A stretch of DNA of 64,000 bases, from positions 335,018 to 399,017 of the forward strand of contig JAAUZV010000014.1 in assembly GCA_014804425.1 (NCBI GenBank), written 5' to 3'. Positions 45,448 to 53,582 of the stretch are shown one piece after another. The notes beneath the pieces were generated by a model. That model searched no databases. It was not told the origin of the DNA and saw nothing but the letters and a program-made list of their open reading frames with translations. Position 1 is the stretch's first letter; each line of letters starts with the position of its first letter. The stretch comes from Lachnospiraceae bacterium (lineage in GTDB: Bacteria; Bacillota; Clostridia; Lachnospirales; Lachnospiraceae). Made by a program: the position numbers and the translations under genes.

Positions 45448-46218
45448 TCATTCCTGTTTTGGTTTATCCCCATACTTGATGTGGTAAACCAAATCCTTGA
45501 TTTTTCCGATGTTCATATACAGTGTATCCTCGCTGATGTGCTTTTTTGCAAGCTCGGACAAAATCCGCGGCTTGGCGGACGCGTCGATCGTGATCGTATC
45601 GATGAGCTGTGACATCGGTATTCGTTCATTTTCCAGTATTTTTTCAAGAGAGCACTCGTCCCGCCCCCAGAGCAGGAACAAGCCCTTCTGCATATATAGC
45701 CGGTCGAACTGCTGCGTCGCATCCACAAAGATCGGCATATCAACGCCCTCGTTCCCCATGAGCGTCGATTCCTTATCTATGTATTTTTGCAGCCATTCAT
45801 ACAGAAATTTATTATTCCGGATGACCTCGCTGGAAAGCTTTCTTCTTTCCCTGAGCGCCTGCTCATATTTACTCTTATTAAAAATGAACACCTTGCCGTC
45901 GTTTTCCGCGTACCGCCCCTTGGCGTCATGGCAGGCAAAAAACAACGCCACGTCAAAGGAATAGGAAAAATCCAGCATTCTCGTCGGAAGTGCAAAATGC
46001 TGCGCGATCTCGATACAGGTCAGCTCATCAAAATTAAACAATTGTTTCATTTCATCAACAAAGCGGAACATCTGACTGTCCGCAATGTGAATGTGGTCTC
46101 CGCGAAGCCCTGACGGGATCAGCACAAACTCGCTGTTAGCCTGCCCGCGAAACACGATGACGTCGCCCCGCCCATCCAACTTTTCGATATATTCATCATA
46201 GGAACTGATCTTTGACAT
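45448..46218 (-). CDS. FRG-domain protein inside the sugar importer operon
   Basis: A 256-residue soluble protein. The FRG domain is clear: DVIVFRGQANSEFVLIPSGL near 18-38 contains the naming Phe-Arg-Gly, and IEIAQHFALPTRMLDFSYSF, then DVALFFAC, lies near 85-112. The remaining ~120 residues are helical (EVIRNNKFLYEWLQKYIDKE, LLWGRDECSLEKILENERIP). FRG proteins are common in bacteria and phages, but their biochemical role is unknown. It is positioned between the importer ATPase gene (14-bp gap) and the first permease gene (4-base overlap), so it is certainly cotranscribed. It may be a regulator of the importer or a passenger. Confidence 0.85.
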   Translation of the reverse strand: MSKISSYDEYIEKLDGRGDVIVFRGQANSEFVLIPSGLRGDHIHIADSQMFRFVDEMKQLFNFDELTCIEIAQHFALPTRMLDFSYSFDVALFFACHDAKGRYAENDGKVFIFNKSKYEQALRERRKLSSEVIRNNKFLYEWLQKYIDKESTLMGNEGVDMPIFVDATQQFDRLYMQKGLFLLWGRDECSLEKILENERIPMSQLIDTITIDASAKPRILSELAKKHISEDTLYMNIGKIKDLVYHIKYGDKPKQE

Positions 46219-46232
46219 TTTCGTCTGCCTTC

Positions 46233-47333
46233 CTAAGTATTAAAATAAATCCGTTCTCCCGTCTCTTTCTGAAACAGAAGCACCTTACTCGGTTTTAACG
46301 CAAAACGGACGTCCTTCGCATCCGTGTCCACCTTGTTCTCCGCGTTGATGATGGAGCGGATCGCCTTGCTCTGCGCATGCGGATTCGTCGAGACGACGCT
46401 GATGTCGCGTCCCATGACCTCCACGCCCGTCAGCGTACAGCATAATGCGCCGTTCTCTTTTAAGAGAAAGCCCTCGGGACGGATGCCGACGTCCACCGCC
46501 CCGTCCGCCGCGCCCGGAACAGGCAGTACGGCGTCGTCACCGATATAGAGCGTTCCCGCTTTCACCTCGCCGTCAAAGAGATTGACCGGCGGCGTTCCTA
46601 AAAATTTCGCAACAAATAGATTGACCGGATCGTCATACACATCCTGCGGCTTTCCGATCTGCTGCACTTCGCCGTCCTTCATAACGACGATCACATCGGA
46701 AATGCTCATCGCTTCCTCCTGATCATGCGTCACAAACACGGTCGTAATGCCCGTCTCCCGCTGAATGCGCCGGATTTCCTCCCGCGTCTGTAAGCGCAGG
46801 CGCGCATCGAGATTCGAAAGCGGCTCGTCCAGCAAGAGCACCTTCGGCATCTTCACCATCGCACGCGCGATCGCAACGCGCTGCTGCTGACCGCCGGAAA
46901 GCTCGCTCGGCTTTCTGTCCATCAATTCCTCGATCTGCACGAGCTTTGCCGCCTCATATGCTTTGTCCTGCATCTGCTGCTTCGTGAGCTTGTCCTCACC
47001 TTTGAGGTTTTCCAACGGGAACGTGATATTCTGTCTGACTGTTAAATGCGGATAGAGTGCATAATTTTGGAATACCACACCGACGCCCCTGTTTTCGGGC
47101 GGTAAGTCTGTCACATCGTCCTCGCCGAAAAAGATTTTACCGCTCGTCGGCTTCTGCAGTCCGCATATCATAAAAAGCGTCGTACTTTTTCCGCAGCCCG
47201 AGGGTCCGAGCAGCCCGACGAGCTTCCCGTCCGGAATCTCAAATGTAAAATCATCCACTGCAACGACCTCGCCGCCCGCTTTTTTATTGCGGTTTGGAAA
47301 TTTTTTTGTCAAATGTTGTAATACTACCTTCAT
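46233..47333 (-). CDS. Sugar ABC transporter ATP-binding protein (UgpC/MsmK-type)
   Basis: A 366-residue ATPase. It has Walker A GPSGCGKST, Q-loop VVFQNYALYPH, signature LSGGQQQRVAIARA, Walker B KVLLLDEPLSNLD and switch VTHDQEEAM. The C-terminal ~120 residues form the MOP/TOBE-like regulatory domain (VDVGIRPEGFLLKENGALCC). It is the first gene of the operon, with a promoter at 47430-47458 and a ~95-base leader. UgpC-type ATPases often serve several importers. Confidence 0.95.
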   Translation of the reverse strand: MKVVLQHLTKKFPNRNKKAGGEVVAVDDFTFEIPDGKLVGLLGPSGCGKSTTLFMICGLQKPTSGKIFFGEDDVTDLPPENRGVGVVFQNYALYPHLTVRQNITFPLENLKGEDKLTKQQMQDKAYEAAKLVQIEELMDRKPSELSGGQQQRVAIARAMVKMPKVLLLDEPLSNLDARLRLQTREEIRRIQRETGITTVFVTHDQEEAMSISDVIVVMKDGEVQQIGKPQDVYDDPVNLFVAKFLGTPPVNLFDGEVKAGTLYIGDDAVLPVPGAADGAVDVGIRPEGFLLKENGALCCTLTGVEVMGRDISVVSTNPHAQSKAIRSIINAENKVDTDAKDVRFALKPSKVLLFQKETGERIYFNT

Positions 47334-47429
47334 AACCGATACTCATGCCTTTCTGCTGCCCGCAAATCCGGTCTTCTTTTTCCGACACGCGCTCTTTTAC
47401 GCTCTCGCACGCCGGATTCCTGCATCCTC

Positions 47430-47458
47430 ATTATAGTGTGCCTCCCCGGTAAAAACAA
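47430..47458 (-). promoter_or_regulatory. Promoter of the sugar importer operon
   Basis: TTGTTT (47458-47453), 17 bp, TATAAT (47435-47430) on the minus strand. The predicted start is about 90 bases before the ugpC-like ATG. Confidence 0.7.
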
Positions 47459-47542
47459 GAGAAAAAATCGCCGCAGAGTGCTTTCCATCGCTTTATTTTA
47501 CCAAAACGCGGTAATTTCTACCCCTTAAAACGCATTTTCTAT

Positions 47543-47571
47543 TTGATTTTCTTGCGATTTGCTACTATAAT
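47543..47571 (+). promoter_or_regulatory. Promoter of the M23/bactofilin operon
   Basis: TTGATT (47543-47548), exactly 17 bp, TATAAT (47566-47571) on the plus strand. The mRNA would start near 47578, about 37 bases before the ATG. Confidence 0.75.
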
Positions 47572-47614
47572 ATGCGTACCGAGTACTTACAGGACTCCGA
47601 GGGAGGTTTTGCGT

Positions 47615-48388
47615 ATGAAGAACCGACGACACAAACGCAAGGAATCCTATTCCGTACTTTTTGTCTCCAACATAGACAGACGCAATCGGCGCTTTCGCAT
47701 TGCACGCTCTACGCTGCATCTGCTGTTTGTTCTCGTTTTCACGATCTTTGCTGCTGCCGGCTGGCTCAGCTATCAGGCGCTGACTCAGGTACAGCACGAG
47801 AGCGGATTGCGGCAAAAGCTTCGTGAACAACAGCTTGCGGAAGAACGGCTCGTTTCGGAATGGGAAGACGAAAAAGACAATTGGGCACAGGAAAAACAGG
47901 CATTGGAAGATGAGCTGGCTACAGTCCGCTCAGATTTGGACGCGCGGGAGCAGGAGCTGCAGGCGATCGCAGATGCCGAGCGGGAAGCGGCGGAAGCAGC
48001 GGAACGCGAAGCGGCTGAGGCATTGGTTCCCACTTTATATCCATCCTCCGGTGTAGGAGTGATCACTTCCACCTTTTCTGACGAACACCCGTACACCTCA
48101 TTTACCGTGGAGGCAGGGACTGATGTAATCGCAGCCGGCAACGGCACAGTCAGGTCGATCAGTTCGGATGACACCTACCGCTACATGATCGAGATCGTGC
48201 ATGAAAGCGGCTATACGACCTACTATCTCTACCGTCAGAATGCCGAATTGAAAGTGGAAGAGGGTGCACAGGTAAATAAAGGAGATTCCCTGCTCACGCT
48301 CACTTCAGAGGGCACGGAATTAGACTATGGAGTACTGTTTGGAGACGAATGGATCGATCCGCTCTCCATTATGGACACTAAGGGCTAA
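47615..48388 (+). CDS. M23-like membrane protein with degenerate active site
   Basis: A 257-residue protein with an N-terminal cytoplasmic basic segment, one membrane helix at about 33-53, a Glu/Arg/Ala-rich coiled coil (60-145) and a C-terminal LytM/M23-like domain. The domain keeps its framework (VEAGTDVIAAGNGTVRSI, YTTYYLYRQNAELKVEEGAQ, VNKGDSLLTL), but the zinc ligands are missing: the HxxxD position reads SFTVEAGTD and the final HLH position reads LDYGVLFGDE. It is therefore likely a non-catalytic binding or scaffold protein, like SpoIIQ-type proteins. ATG 47615 follows GGGAGG. The next gene is a bactofilin. Confidence 0.85.
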   Translation: MKNRRHKRKESYSVLFVSNIDRRNRRFRIARSTLHLLFVLVFTIFAAAGWLSYQALTQVQHESGLRQKLREQQLAEERLVSEWEDEKDNWAQEKQALEDELATVRSDLDAREQELQAIADAEREAAEAAEREAAEALVPTLYPSSGVGVITSTFSDEHPYTSFTVEAGTDVIAAGNGTVRSISSDDTYRYMIEIVHESGYTTYYLYRQNAELKVEEGAQVNKGDSLLTLTSEGTELDYGVLFGDEWIDPLSIMDTKG

Positions 48389-48389
48389 A

Positions 48390-48430
48390 AAATGAGCTTC
48401 GCTCATTTCAGAGTTTCCTTTGGAAACTCT
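48390..48430 (+). terminator. Two tandem perfect hairpins between M23 and bactofilin genes
   Basis: AAATGAGC/GCTCATTT (48390-48408, 3-base loop) is followed by AGAGTTTCC/GGAAACTCT (48410-48430, 3-base loop) and TTTCGG. Tails are weak, so they probably reduce or stabilise read-through into the bactofilin gene rather than stop it fully. Confidence 0.6.
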
Positions 48431-48495
48431 TTCGGAAAATCGTACATTAACACAGGCATCGCAAAATGCAATGCACTAAAGGGAGGAACAAATTT

Positions 48496-48927
48496 ATGAG
48501 AAAAAAAAATACTGAGGTTGGAAAAACACAGACAATCGGCACCCTGATCGGCGCCGGAGCCGTTTTTGACGGAAACATCAACGCCCCCGAAACCATCCGC
48601 ATTGACGGCAGCTTAAACGGCGACTGTACATGTAAAGAAAATGTCATACTCGGCACGGACGGCGTGATCATCGGCAACATATCCGCACTGAATGTCACGC
48701 TCTCAGGCAGGGTGACGGGCGATATTCACGTACAGGGCAGGCTGGAGCTTTTCTCCACTGCAAAGGTCACCGGCAATGTTACCGCGCGCTCTTTGATCGT
48801 GGACGAGGATGCATGCTTTGACGGCAAGTGTACCATGACGACCGCGCAGGCGGATCCGTCAACCAAACCCTTTGACCGCAAAAAGGCAAAGGCAGCAGAG
48901 CAGGAAGATATTTCCGCTGCGGAATAA
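48496..48927 (+). CDS. Bactofilin (polymer-forming cytoskeletal protein)
   Basis: A 143-residue protein with the DUF583 bactofilin core (about 12-115). Short repeated strands (GTLIGAGAVFDGNINAPETI, GSLNGDCTCKENVILGTDG, ALNVTLSGRVTGDIHVQGRL) make a right-handed beta-helix that self-assembles into filaments. The C-terminal tail is charged and disordered. Bactofilins commonly pair with M23 peptidases or peptidase-like proteins, as here, to localise cell-wall work. ATG 48496 follows GGGAGGAAC. Confidence 0.92.
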   Translation: MRKKNTEVGKTQTIGTLIGAGAVFDGNINAPETIRIDGSLNGDCTCKENVILGTDGVIIGNISALNVTLSGRVTGDIHVQGRLELFSTAKVTGNVTARSLIVDEDACFDGKCTMTTAQADPSTKPFDRKKAKAAEQEDISAAE

Positions 48928-48957
48928 AAAAGAACGCGTACAAAAATTCCTATACAT

Positions 48958-49008
48958 AAAAAAACAGACTGATCTATTACAATGTTGTATCGGATCGGTC
49001 TGTTTTTT
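48958..49008. terminator. Bidirectional terminator between bactofilin and tmk
   Basis: AAAAAACAGACTGATC and GATCGGTCTGTTTTTT pair over about 16 bp with one wobble around an 18-base loop, with A/T runs at both ends. It lies between convergent genes. Confidence 0.88.
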
Positions 49009-49063
49009 ATGGAAATACTGGTTCAATCAGTATTTCTATCGATTTTACTTAGAGAAACGCTTA

Positions 49064-49729
49064 TTAAACCGCATCCCCAGACAGGATATCCCGCACAGCT
49101 TCCCATACGCTCTCCGCAATCTCCTCCTGCGGACGGTTTCCGTCAATGATCACGCAGCGCTCCTCATCTTCCAGCATCTGAAACGCTTTCCTGTAATTTT
49201 CCCGCACGAGCTTCAGTCTTTCTTTTGTCTCAAACAGCTCCACATGGCGGCGATTCTTTGCGATCCTCTCCAATGCGACGTCCGGATCAATGTCAATGAA
49301 CAGATTCACCGCAGGCCGCAGGATCGCGCTGCTTGGCTTATTGGCCTGAATGACCCAGTCCATCGGCATATCCACACTGTTGTAGGCATAAGAGGAAAAA
49401 TAGTATCTGTCCGTGATCACGGTCGTGCCGGATTCCACTTTCGCAGCGATCCCGTCCGCTTCGTTTAATAAATGATCTAAACGATCCGCGACAAATAACC
49501 CCGCGATCACACGGTTGTCCGTCCGAAACTCCCCTTTCAAAATTTGCCGGATCAGCGCCCCGATCGGCGAAGCGGTCGGTTCCATCGTCAGCTCGCAGCA
49601 GATGCCTTCTTTTTTCAGCCGTTCGTAAAGATATGCCGCCTGCGTGCTCTTTCCGCTCCCGTCAATGCCCTCTAAGGCGATCAGGCAGCCCCGCCCTGTG
49701 TTTTCCCTGCTATCCGTAACCTTCCCCAT
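49064..49729 (-). CDS. tmk: Thymidylate kinase (dTMP kinase)
   Basis: A 221-residue P-loop kinase. The Walker A loop is EGIDGSGKST near 19-28, the DR(Y) motif is VITDRYYFSSYAY near 98, and a lid region with Arg residues (ALERIAKNRRHVELFE) follows. It phosphorylates dTMP to dTDP for DNA synthesis. TMP-specific features such as TMEPTASPIG are visible. It is monocistronic here, bounded by a terminator downstream and a divergent EAL gene upstream. A GGAG site lies somewhat far (12 bases) from the ATG at 49729. Confidence 0.9.
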   Translation of the reverse strand: MGKVTDSRENTGRGCLIALEGIDGSGKSTQAAYLYERLKKEGICCELTMEPTASPIGALIRQILKGEFRTDNRVIAGLFVADRLDHLLNEADGIAAKVESGTTVITDRYYFSSYAYNSVDMPMDWVIQANKPSSAILRPAVNLFIDIDPDVALERIAKNRRHVELFETKERLKLVRENYRKAFQMLEDEERCVIIDGNRPQEEIAESVWEAVRDILSGDAV

Positions 49730-49841
49730 ATGTGTTTCGTTCTCCTGCTATTCTTTGTCGGAACATTTTTTCATGCAGCATCTGCACTGTTCCATGTATT
49801 TCATTATAACGTATGACCGGAAAATCTACCACAGTTATTTT

Positions 49842-49910
49842 TTCCTGTCATGAACAGCATAAAAATAACTCTGACAGGAATTGTCATCCAAATGTAAAAT
49901 ATGGTAAAAT
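49842..49910 (+). promoter_or_regulatory. Promoter and inverted-repeat operator of the EAL gene
   Basis: A 9-bp inverted repeat, TTCCTGTCA (49842-49850) and TGACAGGAA (49872-49880), is immediately followed by -35 TTGTCA (49881-49886), 18 bp and -10 TAAAAT (49905-49910). A shorter TGACA/TGTCA repeat overlaps the -35. The arrangement suggests binding of a dimeric regulator next to the promoter. Confidence 0.55.
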
Positions 49911-49943
49911 AGGGTCATATCGGAGAGGAGAGTTACTCGAACT

Positions 49944-51851
49944 ATGAATATTCAGATGCAAACAGGCGGCGTTTTCATTCTATTGCTGCTGCTTTATTTC
50001 TATAAACGCCAGCATACCATCGGGCTGTATACCGGAAGACTCTTTTTGCGTGCGCTTTACATTACGATCACTTGTCTGATTTTGGATATTTTATCGATCG
50101 TTCTCATCGTCAATCAGGCGCGGCTCCCAATGTGGCTGGTAAAAACCGAATGCAAGGCGTATCTCGTCTCCCTCATCTCTACCGGTTATATCGCGTTTGC
50201 CTACGCAAGCGCCGATATTCATCATTTAGTCAGGGCGGACAAGTTTACCCGCAGATTGGGGGGTGTTGTCACCGCGATCGGCATCCTGATCTTTGCGCTT
50301 CCCATTTCTACTTATTATGACGGTCACAATGTTGTATACACACACGGTCTGGCGTGCTCCGCCACCTATGCGGGCGCGCTGCTCTTAATTTTGGCAACGC
50401 TGCTCAAGATTTTTCTGCACGGAAAAACAATGAATCCCAAACGCCGCAGCGCCATCCGTCTGTGGCTGCTGATATGGATTGCGGCTGCTCTGACCCAATT
50501 CTTAAACAGCAAGCTTTTGTTGGTCGGTTTCGCGAGCGTTATGGGAATGGTCATCTTATTTTTTGAACTTGAAAATCCTGAGATTTACATTGACAGAAGC
50601 ACCGGGTTTTTTAACAGCTATGCCTTTGTTGAATTTATCAAACAGCGCTACCACATGGACATTGACTGCTGCGGCATCCTTCTTTCCCTTGAAAATGTGC
50701 ATGTCATCAACAATATGACACCTGCCAAAATGGAAGAAGCCATGGCGGAGATCGTACAGTTTATCCGCCGGATTCCGGGGGTCAGGGTGTTCAAGACGGA
50801 TGACCGGGAGTTTTCTCTGGAATTTGAAGAAAAAGAGGCGCTCTATCACGCCTGCGGCATCATTTACGATCGTTTTCGGCACAGTTGGCTTACGGACCGC
50901 GCCGACACGGAGCCGGTATTTTTACAACCGAATTACATTCTCATCCCCTCCTGCAAGGTAGCAGAAAATGCAGAGGAAATGCTCAGCGTTCTCAAATATT
51001 TCCGTTCCCACTGTGCGGAGCCATCGGAGGATTCCGTCGTAACGATAGATGAAGACAGTGTGACAAAACGACGCGAGCATGACGAAATGCTCGGCACGCT
51101 TGTGCGCGCCATAAAGGAAGACCGGATTGAGGTGTTTTATCAGCCCATTTACTCCACAAAAGAAAAGAAATTCGTATCCGCAGAGGCATTGGCGCGCATC
51201 CGCAGGGAAGACGGCAGCATCATCCCGCCGGGGCTTTTCATCCCCATCGCGGAGGAGACCGGGCTTATCAGCGAGGTCGGCGAGATCATGTTCGACAAAA
51301 CCTGCCGTTTTATTAAAGAGCAGAATCTGAACGACTACGGCATTCAATATATTGAGGCAAACCTCTCTGTCATACAGTGCGACAGCGAGGCTCTCGCAAA
51401 CACGTACATCAGTATTATGCAAAAACATCATATCGCTCCCGAATCCATCAATCTGGAGATCACGGAATCCGCATCGATCAACACGCGAAAGACGCTGCTT
51501 GAAAACATGCGGCGTTTGATCGATTACGGCGTGTCCTTTTCGCTGGATGATTTCGGAAGCGGGCAGTCAAACTTAAACTACATCGTGGACATGCCGGTCC
51601 GGATCGTGAAATTCGACCGCGATATGACGCAGTCATACTTTAAGGGTGAAAAGGCAAAGTTCGTCCTGCGCGCCGCCATGAACATGATCCACGATATGCA
51701 CTTGAAGGTCGTCTCGGAGGGCGTGGAGACAAAAGAGCAGCTGACCGTGCTTGAGGAGCTGGGTATCGACTATATCCAGGGCTACTATTTCTCAAAGCCT
51801 CTGGAAGCGCAGGCATTTATTGATTTTATTAAAAAAGAAAATTTCCGGTGA
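49944..51851 (+). CDS. Membrane EAL-domain cyclic-di-GMP phosphodiesterase
   Basis: A 635-residue protein. Residues 1-215 hold about seven membrane helices, like a 7TM sensory module. Residues 220-360 resemble a GGDEF domain without the GG(D/E)EF motif, so it is degenerate. The EAL domain (390-630) keeps its catalytic residues: Glu414 in AEALAR, EANLS, EITES, DDFGSGQSNLNY, KFDRDM, SEGVE and QGYYFSKP. It should therefore hydrolyse c-di-GMP in response to a membrane signal. The ribosome site GGAGAGGAGAG is about 13 bases from the ATG. Confidence 0.92.
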   Translation: MNIQMQTGGVFILLLLLYFYKRQHTIGLYTGRLFLRALYITITCLILDILSIVLIVNQARLPMWLVKTECKAYLVSLISTGYIAFAYASADIHHLVRADKFTRRLGGVVTAIGILIFALPISTYYDGHNVVYTHGLACSATYAGALLLILATLLKIFLHGKTMNPKRRSAIRLWLLIWIAAALTQFLNSKLLLVGFASVMGMVILFFELENPEIYIDRSTGFFNSYAFVEFIKQRYHMDIDCCGILLSLENVHVINNMTPAKMEEAMAEIVQFIRRIPGVRVFKTDDREFSLEFEEKEALYHACGIIYDRFRHSWLTDRADTEPVFLQPNYILIPSCKVAENAEEMLSVLKYFRSHCAEPSEDSVVTIDEDSVTKRREHDEMLGTLVRAIKEDRIEVFYQPIYSTKEKKFVSAEALARIRREDGSIIPPGLFIPIAEETGLISEVGEIMFDKTCRFIKEQNLNDYGIQYIEANLSVIQCDSEALANTYISIMQKHHIAPESINLEITESASINTRKTLLENMRRLIDYGVSFSLDDFGSGQSNLNYIVDMPVRIVKFDRDMTQSYFKGEKAKFVLRAAMNMIHDMHLKVVSEGVETKEQLTVLEELGIDYIQGYYFSKPLEAQAFIDFIKKENFR

Positions 51852-51899
51852 CAGTTCTCTCTGCCGCCGGAAGTCTTGCTGCCGCCGGCATTTCCGCCA

Positions 51900-52211
51900 T
51901 CACCGGAAATTCAACACCCAGCGGTTCTCGCTCTGATAATAGATCAGCCATACGCGCATCTTTTGTTCCCTCACCACGATCTCACAGTCAAATTCGATAA
52001 AGGGCGTGCCTGCATATCGTTTTTTCTCAGCGGAATGCACTATGATCGGTCTGATGGTCCGGCACATTCCGTCCTCGTCTTTTAGCTTCAGCATCAGTGG
52101 TATCAGCCTTCCGGTACTGGTAAACCAGCACTCACAGGCAACCTCCTGCTGCCTCCCGCGTATCTGCCCCTTATGCCCGTCCCGATGCTCTTTTTCTGCC
52201 CCGAATGCCAT
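51900..52211 (-). CDS. Small protein cotranscribed with the Y-family polymerase
   Basis: A 103-residue soluble protein that I do not recognise by name. It is beta-rich after residue 20 (EVACECWFTSTGRLIPLMLK, CEIVVREQKMRVWLIYYQSE). It starts 10 bp after the polymerase stop, so it is in the LexA-controlled operon. Its size and place resemble the YolD-like proteins that follow UmuC-type polymerases in Bacillota, but sequence similarity to YolD is not evident to me. It may be a polymerase accessory factor; this is inference. Confidence 0.7.
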   Translation of the reverse strand: MAFGAEKEHRDGHKGQIRGRQQEVACECWFTSTGRLIPLMLKLKDEDGMCRTIRPIIVHSAEKKRYAGTPFIEFDCEIVVREQKMRVWLIYYQSENRWVLNFR

Positions 52212-52221
52212 CGCGCACCTC

Positions 52222-53484
52222 CTATTCCGGTTTCATTCCGGTGTAGTCCGCCTCTCTCTTTTCCCTTGAGATCCCTCCGCTCATATGGTCAATCGGCTGA
52301 TTTAAAAAGGCCGCCCTCATCAGCGCATCCGCGCCGAACCGTTCCCGAACAGCGTCCACCGCCGTATCCAGCCGTGTCAGCTTTTCATAGTCCGTCCCGT
52401 CAAACAGGCTCATCTGCCTTGTAGTGTTTTCTCTGCATACACCGGCGGTATGCACACCCAGATGCCGAATCGGACTCCCATCCCAAAGCTCATCAAACAG
52501 CCCGCACGCCGCCTGATAAATCTCCATAGTGATATTGGTGAAGACCGGCATCGCACGCTGATGCGAGCAGTAGGAAAAATCCGTTCCTTTGATCCCTACG
52601 GCAACCACGCCAATCTGCACGCCATCCGCGCGAAGCCTTGCCGCCACCGTTTCCGACAGCGCCAGCAGCACTTTTTGGGCTGTCGGCGCATCCGTCACGT
52701 CAAACGGAATCGTCGTACTGTTCCCGTAGCCTTTGTTTGCCGGAGCCTGCTTCAGCACCGGGGAGGAGTCCAGCCCGTTCGCAAACGCCCACACGATCTC
52801 TCCCTGCTTTTTGAGTATGCTCTTGATATAGTCCGGATCTGCCTGCGCAAGCTCCCCGATCGTCCGAATTCCGACAGAAAAGAGTTTTTTCGCGGTCGCC
52901 CTTCCCACAAAGAACAGCTCCGACACGGAAAGCGGCCACATTTTCCTCTGTATTTCCGACCTCCACAGTGTATGCACCTTATCCGGCTTCCGAAAATCAG
53001 ATGCCATCTTCGCGAGCAGCTTGTTTTCCGACACCCCGACATTTACCGTAAATCCCAATTCCCGATGAATCCGATCCTTTATCATTTCCGCAGTCCGCTC
53101 CGGCTCCCCGAACAGATGGCAGGTCTGCGTCATATCTACAAATGCCTCGTCAATGCTGTACTGCTCCACGGTGTCCGAGTATTCCCGCAACATCTCCATC
53201 AGTGCCGCGGAGCAGCGTTCATACAGGTTATAGTTCGGCGCGGCAAGCATGAGCCCCGGACATTTTCTTTTTGCCTCCGGGATGCTCTCGCCCGTCTGTA
53301 TGCCATAGCGCTTCGCCGGTATGGACTTGGCAAGGATAATGCCGCGGCGCAGACTTGCATCCCCGGCTACCGCAGAAGGAATCTCGCGAAGATCCACTGT
53401 CCCGCCTTTATGATACAAACGATAAACAGCCTCCCAACTAAGGAAGGCTGCATTCACATCAATATGAAATATCACCGATTTCAA
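52222..53484 (-). CDS. Y-family DNA polymerase (DinB/UmuC-like)
   Basis: A 420-residue translesion polymerase. The catalytic carboxylates are Asp9 in FHIDVNAAF and Asp112/Glu113 in YSIDEAFVDM. Helix-hairpin-helix (GRATAKKLFSVGIRTIGELA) and little-finger domains follow. It copies damaged DNA during the SOS response. The TTG at 53484 is used because AGGAGG lies 10 bases upstream; the longer frame starting at 53520 would begin inside the LexA box. A LexA-type operator sits in its promoter. The upstream gene was probably the SRAP gene before a toxin-antitoxin cassette came between them. Confidence 0.92.
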   Translation of the reverse strand: MKSVIFHIDVNAAFLSWEAVYRLYHKGGTVDLREIPSAVAGDASLRRGIILAKSIPAKRYGIQTGESIPEAKRKCPGLMLAAPNYNLYERCSAALMEMLREYSDTVEQYSIDEAFVDMTQTCHLFGEPERTAEMIKDRIHRELGFTVNVGVSENKLLAKMASDFRKPDKVHTLWRSEIQRKMWPLSVSELFFVGRATAKKLFSVGIRTIGELAQADPDYIKSILKKQGEIVWAFANGLDSSPVLKQAPANKGYGNSTTIPFDVTDAPTAQKVLLALSETVAARLRADGVQIGVVAVGIKGTDFSYCSHQRAMPVFTNITMEIYQAACGLFDELWDGSPIRHLGVHTAGVCRENTTRQMSLFDGTDYEKLTRLDTAVDAVRERFGADALMRAAFLNQPIDHMSGGISREKREADYTGMKPE

Positions 53485-53510
53485 ACGTGTGTTCACCTCC
53501 TGTGTGACAC

Positions 53511-53539
53511 ATTGTAGCAAACATACGTTCTGTATTCAA
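53511..53539 (-). promoter_or_regulatory. SOS promoter with LexA box for the Y-family polymerase
   Basis: -35 TTGAAT (53539-53534), exactly 17 bp, -10 TACAAT (53516-53511). The spacer contains GAACGTATGTTT (53530-53519), which fits the Gram-positive LexA consensus GAAC-RNRY-GTTY in every defined position. LexA bound there would block RNA polymerase, so the gene should be DNA-damage inducible. Confidence 0.85.
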
Positions 53540-53570
53540 CCGGTATTTTTTTCCATGCGCTTAAAAGAGC
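53537..53570. repeat. Direct repeat copy A flanking the toxin-antitoxin cassette
   Basis: This 34-base segment (beginning CAACCGGTATTTTT and ending GCGCTTAAAAGAGC) is repeated at 54253-54285 with only one T fewer there. Copy A lies just upstream of the polymerase promoter and overlaps its -35 edge. Confidence 0.88.
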
Positions 53571-53582
53571 ATCCGCTTGGCT

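Noticed and set aside
52450..53517. 355-codon plus frame opposite the Y-family polymerase
   Set aside because: Despite its length the product is His/Arg/Leu-rich shadow sequence with no start site, and the opposite frame has full polymerase motifs.
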